Part shown: piece after piece, positions 1-7,903 of the stretch
Layout: each line of letters begins with the position of its first letter
How positions within the stretch are numbered: position 1 is the stretch's first letter
Assembly (NCBI GenBank): GCA_910589485.1
Contig: CAJUSW010000004.1
Coordinates: 186,001-250,000, forward strand
DNA: 64,000 bases
Origin: an uncultured Duncaniella sp.
GTDB taxonomy: Bacteria; Bacteroidota; Bacteroidia; Bacteroidales; Muribaculaceae
Direction: 5' to 3'
Position numbers and translations under genes: made by a program
Notes under the pieces: generated by a model
Told to the model about the DNA's origin: nothing
Database searches by the model: none
The model's input: the letters and a program-made list of their open reading frames with translations, nothing else

Positions 1-160
1 ATTCGGGAGCTACCTCATACCATTTGCCTACCAAATCGTAATAGTCGTAGTAGTCATCCTCATCGGCACACGACGATAAGGATACACATGCGATGAACAT
101 CGCCAGAAACAACCCTACTCCACCGAGGGATTTCTTTGCTGAAAGCGTGGGGATTCTCAT
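1..160 (-). CDS. Lipoprotein, 5' end only (cut by window start)
   Basis: The minus strand from an ATG at 158-160 reads a signal peptide with a hydrophobic core, ending in a lipobox (LSSC) at about residues 27-30. An acidic, tyrosine-rich stretch (ADEDDYYDYYD) follows and the frame runs off the window at base 1. This is a type II signal-peptide lipoprotein, probably exported and surface-exposed or periplasmic. About 53 residues are visible, which is not enough to assign a family. Confidence 0.6.
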   Translation of the reverse strand, partial: MRIPTLSAKKSLGGVGLFLAMFIACVSLSSCADEDDYYDYYDLVGKWYEVAPE

Positions 161-363
161 AATACCTATTGTAACAGAGTGAAGAATATTCATTACATAT
201 ATAACCCAAAAATGTGAAAACATGTTTAGGAATGTAATGAAAACATTCTCCATAATGACCCCGCAAAAATACAACATAATTCCCACCCATGCAAAATAAA
301 CCTGTCATGGAGTGTTTTTATAAATATCCCGGGCCGTGGATAATGAATGTCGGCAATTATCCG

Positions 364-372
364 TACCTTTGC
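364..372 (+). promoter_or_regulatory. Bacteroidales -7 promoter element upstream of the MATE gene
   Basis: TACCTTTGC is a perfect match to the Bacteroidetes primary sigma -7 box TAnnTTTG(C). It lies about 100 nt upstream of the MATE gene start. I see no clear TTTG -33 box at the right distance. Bases 161-471 otherwise hold no gene I can support. Confidence 0.5.
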
Positions 373-471
373 AGTGCTGATTACGGAGTGAACGACTTTC
401 CGGTCCCGATGGTTTATTATTATTGAGGACGGATGCTGTGATGCCGTCCGGCAAACGTTTCAATCGCATAT

Positions 472-1938
472 ATGAAGAGTCCCGACAGCAATACAGATAA
501 TAATGACATCCGTGGCAATGCCACTCATATTGACCATGACATGACATCCCGTGCCGGCGACAGCAACGTGACAGTGGCGTCATCGACTGCCGATCTCGGC
601 GAGAAGTCGATAGGCAAGCTTCTTGCACAGTACTCCATTCCGGCCATCATAGCAAGTGTGGCCACATCGCTCTACAACATTGTCGACAGTATTTTCATTG
701 GCCGTGGTGTGGGACCGATGGCGATAGCCGGACTTGCCATCACGTTTCCGCTGATGAACCTTGTGGCGGCATTCTGTATGATGATTGCAGCCGGTGGCGC
801 CACTATCAGCTCCATATTTCTCGGACAGAAAAATTACGGCCGTGCCACTGATGTGGTCAACAATGTGATGGTGCTGTGCCTTATCCACGCGGTGATAATA
901 GGCGGAGGCACACTGCTGTTTCTCGATCCCATTCTGTATTTCTTCGGCGCGACTGACGATACCATACCCTATGCCCGCGAGTTCATGCAGGTGATACTGC
1001 TCGGCACTCCGGTGGCCTTTGTGTTCATCGGGCTCAATAATCTGATGCGTGCCACCGGCTATCCGCGCAAGGCCATGATCTCGGCCCTGCTGTCGGTGCT
1101 CGTCAATGTGATACTGGCACCGCTCTTTATATTCCACTTCGGCTGGGGCATACAGGGAGCTGCGTGGGCCACGGTGTGTGGCCAGTCGGCTGCCTTCGTG
1201 TGGGTGCTTAGCCATTTCCTGTCGCGAAAATCATCGGTCCACTTCAAGCTGCGCAACCGTTGGCTTGCAGGTACGATAGTAAGGAGGATATATGCCATAG
1301 GTCTGTCGCCGTTTCTCATGAACGTGTGTGCATGCGTGGTGGTAGTGTTCCTCAACAGGGCACTGCTCGACTATGGAGGTGACGACGGCAACATGTGTGT
1401 GGGAGCCTACGGCATCATCAACCGCACCACAATGTTCTTCGTGATGGTGGTGTTTGGCGTCACCCAGGGCATGCAACCTATCCTGGGCTACAACATGGGA
1501 GCAGGCCATTTCGACCGCGTGAAGCGCACCCTGCGCACAGGCATATGGATAGGCGTGGCCATCACCATGGTGGGATGGATCGTGAGCGAAGGTTTCCCCG
1601 ACACTATAAGCCGCATGTTCACGAGCGACGACCTCCTGGTGAAGATCTCGCGCGAGGGATTCAGGATCTACTTCATATTCTACCCCGTGGTGGGATGCCA
1701 GATAGTGATACAGAACTTTTTCCAGAGCGTGGGGCGTCCGCAGCTGTCGATCTTCCTCTCGCTCACCCGCCAGCTGTTGTTCCTGCTTCCGTTCCTCATC
1801 TTCCTCCCGCGATGGTGGGGCATTGAGGGAGTGTGGGCATCGATGGCCGCTTCTGACTTCCTGGCCTTTGCCGTGGCTCTCGGCACGCTATGGTGGTGGA
1901 TGAAATACCGATTTGAGAAGATAAAGACACAATTTTAA
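472..1938 (+). CDS. MATE-family multidrug/sodium antiporter
   Basis: This 488-residue integral inner-membrane protein has the two MATE repeats. The family core starts near residue 45 (IGKLLAQYSIPAII, then LYNIVDSIFIG). It continues with the usual twelve hydrophobic segments and a family-typical loop (LNNLMRATGYPRKAM). MATE proteins export cationic drugs or metabolites using a Na+ or H+ gradient; the substrate cannot be told from sequence. The first ~40 residues are polar and poorly conserved, so translation could start at a later ATG (541). The FAD oxidoreductase gene starts 15 nt downstream, suggesting a two-gene operon. Confidence 0.93.
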   Translation: MKSPDSNTDNNDIRGNATHIDHDMTSRAGDSNVTVASSTADLGEKSIGKLLAQYSIPAIIASVATSLYNIVDSIFIGRGVGPMAIAGLAITFPLMNLVAAFCMMIAAGGATISSIFLGQKNYGRATDVVNNVMVLCLIHAVIIGGGTLLFLDPILYFFGATDDTIPYAREFMQVILLGTPVAFVFIGLNNLMRATGYPRKAMISALLSVLVNVILAPLFIFHFGWGIQGAAWATVCGQSAAFVWVLSHFLSRKSSVHFKLRNRWLAGTIVRRIYAIGLSPFLMNVCACVVVVFLNRALLDYGGDDGNMCVGAYGIINRTTMFFVMVVFGVTQGMQPILGYNMGAGHFDRVKRTLRTGIWIGVAITMVGWIVSEGFPDTISRMFTSDDLLVKISREGFRIYFIFYPVVGCQIVIQNFFQSVGRPQLSIFLSLTRQLLFLLPFLIFLPRWWGIEGVWASMAASDFLAFAVALGTLWWWMKYRFEKIKTQF

Positions 1939-1953
1939 GAGAATACAGACACA

Positions 1954-3531
1954 ATGCAAGATATAATAGAACTGAGAGTGGATCCGCGCACAGCGGCCAC
2001 CGAAATGATGCTCCGGGCCGCCGTGTCGACCCACATGGGCATAGATGCCAACCGCATAAACCACCTGAGGGTGATACGCAGGTCGATTGACGCACGCCAA
2101 CGACGGGTGATGGTGAATCTGAGTGTGAAAGTATGGGTCGATGAGACTCCAGCCTCGACCTCGCTCATCACACCGGTCGAATACCGTCCCGTAAAGGGCG
2201 ACAAGAGCGCCGTAGTGGTGGGCGCAGGCCCCGCAGGCCTGTTTGCAGCACTGAGGCTCATCGAGCTTGGGATTCGTCCCATTGTGCTTGAGCGTGGCAA
2301 GGATGTGGATTCGCGCCGCAGGGATATGGCACTCATATCGAGGGAGAATGTAGTGGATCCCGACTCCAACTACTGTTTCGGCGAGGGGGGTGCCGGGGCT
2401 TATTCCGACGGCAAACTCTATACACGCAGCAAGAAGCGCGGTCCTGTGGATAAGATACTCAACATCCTGGCCCAGCACGGAGCATCCGAAGATATTCTCG
2501 TCGACGCCCACCCCCACATCGGTACTGACAAACTCCCGGCTGTGATAAAGGCCATGCGCAACACAATAATAGATTGTGGCGGAGAGGTGAGATTCGGCAC
2601 CCGTGTGACGGGCCTTATACTCGACTCTAACGAGGGGAATCCTAAAGTGACAGGAGTCACCACAGCCTCGGGCGAGGAGTTTCACGGTCCGGTAATACTC
2701 GCCACAGGCCACTCGGCCCGCGACGTTTACCGTTTCCTGCTCGACCAGGGTGTGACCCTCGAACCCAAGGGTCTTGCCATAGGAGTACGACTGGAGCATC
2801 CCCAAAGCCTTATCGACCAGCTCCGCTATCATTCCCCCCAAGGGAGAGGCAAGTATCTGCCGGCGGCCGAATACACCATGCTCACCCGTGTCGACGGACG
2901 TGGCGTGTACTCGTTCTGTATGTGCCCGGGCGGTTTCATAATCCCTGCTGCAAGCGGCGACTGCCAGTTAGTGGTCAACGGCATGTCCCCCTCGGGACGC
3001 AACACTCGATGGGCCAACTCAGGCATGGTAGTGGAGATTCTTCCCGAAGATGTGCCCGATGGAGAGACACCCGAAGAGACCACACTGAAAATGATGAGAA
3101 TGCAGGAACGCATCGAGAGAGCCTTCTGGGAAGAGGCGGGACGCACACAGAACGCTCCGGCCCAGCGTATGGACGATTTCGTGAACTCGCGCCCCTCGGC
3201 CGACCTGCCTTCCACTTCCTATCCTCCCGGCATACATCCGGCCCGCATTGACCACCTTCTGCCACGTGGCATAGCCCGTAGATTGCAGGAGGGATTCAAA
3301 GAGTTTGACAAGAAAAACCGTGGATTCCTCACCCACGAAGCTACACTGATAGGAGCCGAGACACGCACCTCGTCGCCTGTGCGCATACCCCGCGACAACG
3401 AATCTCTACAGCACATCTGTGTGGCAGGACTCTACCCTTGCGGCGAGGGAGCAGGCTACGCCGGTGGCATCGTATCGGCCGCCATCGACGGCGACCGCGT
3501 AGCCGGTCAAGTAGCCTCCGCCATGGAATAA
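1954..3531 (+). CDS. NAD(P)/FAD-dependent oxidoreductase (COG2509-like)
   Basis: This 525-residue cytosolic flavoprotein has an N-terminal appendix of about 80 residues, then a dinucleotide-binding GAGPAG motif at residues 90-95. A family motif (YCFGEGGAGAYSDGKL) and a C-terminal FAD-binding segment with GEGAGYAGGI follow. The length and architecture match the uncharacterised FAD-dependent dehydrogenases related to HI0933/GidA-type proteins. The physiological substrate is unknown. It follows the MATE gene by 15 nt and is probably co-transcribed with it. Confidence 0.88.
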   Translation: MQDIIELRVDPRTAATEMMLRAAVSTHMGIDANRINHLRVIRRSIDARQRRVMVNLSVKVWVDETPASTSLITPVEYRPVKGDKSAVVVGAGPAGLFAALRLIELGIRPIVLERGKDVDSRRRDMALISRENVVDPDSNYCFGEGGAGAYSDGKLYTRSKKRGPVDKILNILAQHGASEDILVDAHPHIGTDKLPAVIKAMRNTIIDCGGEVRFGTRVTGLILDSNEGNPKVTGVTTASGEEFHGPVILATGHSARDVYRFLLDQGVTLEPKGLAIGVRLEHPQSLIDQLRYHSPQGRGKYLPAAEYTMLTRVDGRGVYSFCMCPGGFIIPAASGDCQLVVNGMSPSGRNTRWANSGMVVEILPEDVPDGETPEETTLKMMRMQERIERAFWEEAGRTQNAPAQRMDDFVNSRPSADLPSTSYPPGIHPARIDHLLPRGIARRLQEGFKEFDKKNRGFLTHEATLIGAETRTSSPVRIPRDNESLQHICVAGLYPCGEGAGYAGGIVSAAIDGDRVAGQVASAME

Positions 3532-3549
3532 TAACATCTATACATTGAT

Positions 3550-3620
3550 ATTTACGGAATTTGTGGTACATGCTTTTTCGTGTACCACAAATTCCGTAAA
3601 TGTACCACACGTGTACCACA
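3550..3620. repeat. 21-bp perfect inverted repeat plus three TGTACCACA direct repeats
   Basis: The arms 3550-3570 and 3581-3601 are perfect reverse complements of 21 bp around a 10-nt loop (TGCTTTTTCG). TGTACCACA occurs at 3581-3589, 3601-3609 and 3612-3620. The hairpin lies between the convergent oxidoreductase gene (plus) and tRNA-Arg (minus). It could act as a bidirectional terminator, but the stem is unusually long, the U-run is inside the loop, and the repeated nonamer is unexplained. Confidence 0.7.
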
Positions 3621-3675
3621 TGCCATGCCAACACATCCGGCAACGAGACATACACACCAGACACTTACAGACACG

Positions 3676-3702
3676 AAAAAAGGGCCACTGAAAAGTGACC
3701 CT
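3676..3702 (-). terminator. Intrinsic terminator of tRNA-Arg
   Basis: Read on the minus strand just after the tRNA 3' end, AGGGTCACT/AGTGGCCCT forms a 9-bp stem with a four-base loop, followed by a run of T. This is a standard rho-independent terminator for the tRNA transcript. Confidence 0.8.
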
Positions 3703-3706
3703 TCTG

Positions 3707-3780
3707 TGATCCGGATGCGACTCGAACGCATGACCGTCTGCTTAGAAGGCAGATGCTCTATCCAGCTGAGCTACCGGACC
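3707..3780 (-). tRNA. tRNA-Arg (anticodon TCT)
   Basis: The minus-strand sequence starts GGTCCGGTAGCTCAG, has an anticodon loop CTTCTAA (anticodon TCT, Arg AGA codons), a T-arm with GTTCGAGTC, and a 7-bp acceptor stem that closes with CCGGATC (one G-T pair). No CCA is encoded. A -7 promoter box lies just upstream on the minus strand and a terminator just downstream, so it is a single-gene unit. Confidence 0.95.
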
Positions 3781-3842
3781 ATCATTCCATTCGACCAAAG
3801 CTCCCGCGGTGATGAAACCACACAACTTCGGTAAACGGATGT

Positions 3843-3874
3843 GCAAAGGTAGGGATTTTCCCGTTCATGTACAA
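3843..3874 (-). promoter_or_regulatory. Promoter of tRNA-Arg
   Basis: On the minus strand, TACCTTTGC (reverse complement at 3843-3851) is preceded 20 nt upstream by TTG. This matches the Bacteroidales -33/-7 pattern, and predicted initiation falls about 55 nt before the tRNA 5' end. Confidence 0.55.
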
Positions 3875-3946
3875 GAGCGAAAACCAAAATCCGACATTTT
3901 TATCCATTTTTCCATCCAAAGCCCGCGATATATGCGATAAATATCG

Positions 3947-3955
3947 TAATTTTGC
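3947..3955 (+). promoter_or_regulatory. -7 promoter box for pgpA
   Basis: TAATTTTGC fits the TAnnTTTGC consensus and lies 21 nt before the pgpA start codon, implying a very short leader of about 15 nt. Confidence 0.5.
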
Positions 3956-3976
3956 ATTTCAAGTAGAGTCTTCACC

Positions 3977-4483
3977 ATGAGCGACAACAACTTCAAGAAG
4001 CTTGGGATAGCCCCCCGTTTTCACGAGATACTCTCCACCGGCCTCTACACCGGCCTCCTGCCCGGTGCGCCCGGCACCTATGCGGCATTCACGGCACTGG
4101 TCATATGGTATCTGCTGTATCTCGTCCTCTCTCCGCTCGCACTCACCCTCACCACCCTCGCCCTCATCGTGGGCATCACTGTGGTGGGAGCATGGACCTC
4201 CTCGGTAATGGAACGTTACTGGGGCCCTGATCCGCGTGCCGTAGTGATCGATGAATACGTGGGGTGCTGGATACCACTCCTGGTGGCTCCCGCCGCTGAA
4301 TACACATGGATATTCGCCCTGGCAGGCTTCGCTCTGTTCCGCGTGATCGACATCACCAAACCCCTCGGATGCAGACGCATCGAGCAGGTGTGTCCCGGCG
4401 GATGGGGAGTGATGATGGACGACGTGCTTGCCGGCACCTACGCCCTCATCATCGTGTATGTGCTCAAGCTACTGTTCCTCTGA
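3977..4483 (+). CDS. pgpA: Phosphatidylglycerophosphatase A
   Basis: This 168-residue membrane protein has the PgpA signatures: GTYAAF near residue 34, the metal-binding DPRAVVIDEYVG segment, then FRVIDITKP and GGWGVMMDDVLAGTYA near the C-terminus. PgpA removes phosphate from phosphatidylglycerophosphate to give phosphatidylglycerol at the inner membrane. Length and hydrophobic profile are normal for the family. glnS follows after 36 nt. Confidence 0.93.
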   Translation: MSDNNFKKLGIAPRFHEILSTGLYTGLLPGAPGTYAAFTALVIWYLLYLVLSPLALTLTTLALIVGITVVGAWTSSVMERYWGPDPRAVVIDEYVGCWIPLLVAPAAEYTWIFALAGFALFRVIDITKPLGCRRIEQVCPGGWGVMMDDVLAGTYALIIVYVLKLLFL

Positions 4484-4519
4484 CCTATATCCCTATCGAT
4501 TATCAATACAAAATATTAT

Positions 4520-6223
4520 ATGGCAATGGAAAATAACGAATCGAACGCACCCGAGACCAGGGGCCTGAATTTCGTGGAGGAGATCGTGAGCAACGATCTC
4601 AAGGAAGGTAAGAACGGCGGACGCCTCAACACCCGATTCCCACCCGAGCCCAACGGATACCTTCACATTGGCCACGCCAAGGCTATATGCATGGACTTCG
4701 GTATCGCCGAGAAATTCGGTGGCACCTGCAACCTGCGTTTCGATGACACCAATCCCGTGAAGGAGGATGTGGAGTACGTCGACGCTATCCGCGACGACAT
4801 CCATTGGCTCGGATTCGACTGGGGCGACCGTGAGTACTACGCCTCCGACTACTTCCCCCAGCTATACGATCTGGCCATACGTCTCATCAAGGAAGGCAAG
4901 GCATACGTAGACGATCAGACCTCCGAGCAGATAGCAGCCCAGAAGGGTACCCCCACCCAGGCCGGCACCGAGAGCCCCTACCGCAACCGCTCGGTGGAGG
5001 AGAACCTCGACCTGTTCACCCGCATGAACGCCGGAGAGTTTGAGGAGGGTTCACGTGTGCTACGCGCCAAGATCGACATGGCCAACTCCAACATGCACTT
5101 CCGTGACCCCATCATGTACCGCATCATCAAGACTCCCCACCACCGCACAGGCACCACGTGGAAAGTCTACCCGATGTATGATTTCGCCCACGGGCAGAGC
5201 GACTATTTCGAGGGCGTGACCCACTCCATCTGTACACTCGAGTTTGTGCCTCACCGTCCGCTCTACGAGCACTTCGTCAAGGAACTGGCCGACGACACCT
5301 ACTGCCCCCGCCAGATCGAGTTCAACCGCCTCAACCTCACCTACACCGTGATGTCCAAGCGCAAGCTGCTCCAGCTTGTCAAGGAAGGTCTTGTGGCCGG
5401 ATGGGACGATCCCCGTATGCCAACTATCTCGGGTCTGCGTCGCCGCGGATTCACTCCCCGCTCCATACGCAACTTCATTGACGCCATAGGCTACACCAAA
5501 TACGAAGCCCTCAACTCCATCTCGCTCCTTGAACACGCCGTGCGCGACGACCTCAACAAGGTGGCCACCCGTGGCATGGCCGTGATCAACCCAGTAAAGG
5601 TAATCATCACCAACTATCCCGAGGGTGAGACCGAGACCGTGCAGATGGAGAACAACCCCGAGGATCCCGAAAGCGGCACCCACTCCATGCCGTTCTCCCG
5701 CGAGATCTACATCGAGCGCGACGACTTCATGGAGAATCCCCCCAAGAAATTCTTCCGTCTCGCCCCCGACGGCGAGGTGCGCCTCAAGGGTGCCTACATC
5801 ATCAAGTGCACCGGCGTGAAGAAAGATGCCGAGGGCAACATCGAGGAGATCTACTGTACCTACGACCCCGACACCCGTAGCGGACTCCCCGGAGCATCCC
5901 GCAAGGTCAAGGGCACACTCCACTGGGTGAGCGCACCCACAGCGGTCGACGCCACAGCCCGCATCTACGACCGCCTGTTCTGTGTCGAGAACCCCGCCGC
6001 CGAGACCGAGCGCGACTTCCGCGAGATGCTCAACCCCGACTCCCTCAAGGTGGTCGAGGGCATAAAGGTGGAGCCTTACCTGGCCGAGATAGCCGCCCCC
6101 GGCGTTCCCCTCCAGTTCCAGCGCATAGGTTATTTCACTCTTGATCCCGACTCGCGCCCCGGACACCTGATATTCAACCGCACAATCGCTCTTAAGGACT
6201 CCTGGGAGAAGATCAACAAGTGA
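4520..6223 (+). CDS. glnS: Glutaminyl-tRNA synthetase
   Basis: This 567-residue class I aminoacyl-tRNA synthetase charges tRNA-Gln. The HIGH motif sits in PPEPNGYLHIGHAKA (residues 41-55), and the KMSKS-type loop reads VMSKRKL near residue 280. The C-terminal anticodon-binding beta-barrels are present. Direct charging by GlnRS is common in Bacteroidales. A TPR protein gene follows after 9 nt, so the two are probably co-transcribed. Confidence 0.96.
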   Translation: MAMENNESNAPETRGLNFVEEIVSNDLKEGKNGGRLNTRFPPEPNGYLHIGHAKAICMDFGIAEKFGGTCNLRFDDTNPVKEDVEYVDAIRDDIHWLGFDWGDREYYASDYFPQLYDLAIRLIKEGKAYVDDQTSEQIAAQKGTPTQAGTESPYRNRSVEENLDLFTRMNAGEFEEGSRVLRAKIDMANSNMHFRDPIMYRIIKTPHHRTGTTWKVYPMYDFAHGQSDYFEGVTHSICTLEFVPHRPLYEHFVKELADDTYCPRQIEFNRLNLTYTVMSKRKLLQLVKEGLVAGWDDPRMPTISGLRRRGFTPRSIRNFIDAIGYTKYEALNSISLLEHAVRDDLNKVATRGMAVINPVKVIITNYPEGETETVQMENNPEDPESGTHSMPFSREIYIERDDFMENPPKKFFRLAPDGEVRLKGAYIIKCTGVKKDAEGNIEEIYCTYDPDTRSGLPGASRKVKGTLHWVSAPTAVDATARIYDRLFCVENPAAETERDFREMLNPDSLKVVEGIKVEPYLAEIAAPGVPLQFQRIGYFTLDPDSRPGHLIFNRTIALKDSWEKINK

Positions 6224-6232
6224 TTATTACCC

Positions 6233-7714
6233 TTGATGGAAGACAATAACAACGACGACACCCGCCAGGGGCTCTATAACGAATTCGAATCCGAGATAGT
6301 AAAGGCCGGCAACCCCGAAGCTTATTTCGATGAGAACGACCTCATCGAGATATTTGACTACGCCTCCGATATGGACAACTATATCGTGAAGATGGAAGTC
6401 CTGCTCTACGGTGCCAGGCACTATCCCGGGAGCGAGGCCCTGGCCACACGCCGTGCCTGGTTCTACTCCTCGTTTGGCGAGATGGAAGCTGCGGCCGAGG
6501 TCAACAGCCGTGTCAACAACGGCGGTTTCCTCAACCGCCTGCTTGCGTTGCGTGCCGCCGGTGCATCCGACACCCCCGACACCCGCGCCAAGCTCGATGA
6601 AATCATCGAAGCTACCGACGATTTCGGCGACGAGGACGTGATACAGCTCGTGGACTACTGCGCCGAGAATAATATGCTCGACTGGGTGGAGGAGAACCGT
6701 GCCCGCATCGAGGCTAAATGCTCCTATCCCCCCACGCTCATCTACGAGTACGCCGACCGTGCCGAGGAGTTGGGCGACCTCACCACTGCCAAAAGGCTTT
6801 TCGAGGAGCTCACCATGCTCGAACCGTTCACCGTCGACTTCTGGGTGAGGCTCGCCAACGTGCAGTTTCTCGACGGATCCTACGATGACGCCCTTGCCTC
6901 ATGCGACTACGCGCTCGCCATCGACGGCACCTACATCGAGGCCCTGCGCCTCAAAGGGCGTGTGATGTACCGCCTCAACCTCAGCCGCGAGAAGATAGCC
7001 GAGGTGTTCCGGGCTGTCCTCGACATGCGCGAGGCCAATGAATCGGACGTCACAGCCTATGCCGCCACCATCGTGGAGCTGGGCCGCACCGACGAGGCCG
7101 TCAAGCTCCTTGAGGAGACCATAATCCGCTCACCGCTCTCCCAGATGCCGATCGACCTGCTCATGAACATCGATTTCGAGCTGGCCGTCCCCTACATACT
7201 GGCCGTATCGGAGCAGACCTCCTTCACCCGCGACACCATCGTGGCATGGGCCAAGGAGCACCTTGCCAACGGACGTGTCGACGTGGCCTCATCGCTCGTC
7301 AGACTGTTCTGCGACAAATTCATCGGCTCGCCCGATTTCAGCTTCCTCACCGAGCTGTGGTACTTCAACAAGATGTACCGCGAGATCGTCGACATCGTTG
7401 AGCGCTCATTCCCCGAGCTCGAGTCTCTCCCGGCGCCATGTCCGGGCATCACATTCCCCTACCTGATGAGCCTCATACGCCTCGGAGAGACCGACAAAGC
7501 CAAGGACAAAGCCTCACGCCACATGCGCGAGATGGACGACCGCATGCAGTCGCCGCGCCTCAACCGCCCGTCGAGCATGATGCGCAACGACGTGTCCCCC
7601 TCCAGTGCCACATGTATCGACATCGGCTATGCCGCACTCCTGCGCAACATCATCAACGCACTCTCCGCGCCGTCGCCCCTCCCGCCCGACACCTACGATC
7701 CCATGCTGTTCTGA
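6233..7714 (+). CDS. Tetratricopeptide-repeat protein
   Basis: This 493-residue soluble protein has no signal peptide. An acidic N-terminus precedes helical repeats with TPR-like spacing, for example the stretches around residues 180-260 (FEELTMLEPFTVDFWVRLA, SYDDALASCDYALAIDGTY) and 270-300. TPR arrays mediate protein-protein contacts; the partner is unknown. It starts 9 nt after glnS. The C-terminal ~60 residues are low in repeat character. Confidence 0.8.
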   Translation: MMEDNNNDDTRQGLYNEFESEIVKAGNPEAYFDENDLIEIFDYASDMDNYIVKMEVLLYGARHYPGSEALATRRAWFYSSFGEMEAAAEVNSRVNNGGFLNRLLALRAAGASDTPDTRAKLDEIIEATDDFGDEDVIQLVDYCAENNMLDWVEENRARIEAKCSYPPTLIYEYADRAEELGDLTTAKRLFEELTMLEPFTVDFWVRLANVQFLDGSYDDALASCDYALAIDGTYIEALRLKGRVMYRLNLSREKIAEVFRAVLDMREANESDVTAYAATIVELGRTDEAVKLLEETIIRSPLSQMPIDLLMNIDFELAVPYILAVSEQTSFTRDTIVAWAKEHLANGRVDVASSLVRLFCDKFIGSPDFSFLTELWYFNKMYREIVDIVERSFPELESLPAPCPGITFPYLMSLIRLGETDKAKDKASRHMREMDDRMQSPRLNRPSSMMRNDVSPSSATCIDIGYAALLRNIINALSAPSPLPPDTYDPMLF

Positions 7715-7903
7715 TCCACCCACGAACAACATTCCATACCCTCTCCTCCCTCTCTCCTCCCCTTTCTCCTACTCCATCGTTCTTCCCCTCACGCATCTTT
7801 CCAAGCACGCTGCAAACCTTACCCTCACCACGTGCCATCCGCTACTACTTAGAGATTTATTCATCATACTGTTTTTCTACAACTTCACCTCATCTATACG
7901 CTC

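Noticed and set aside
5060..6166. 368-codon minus-strand ORF opposite glnS
   Set aside because: Shadow frame with a biased composition; glnS is certain.
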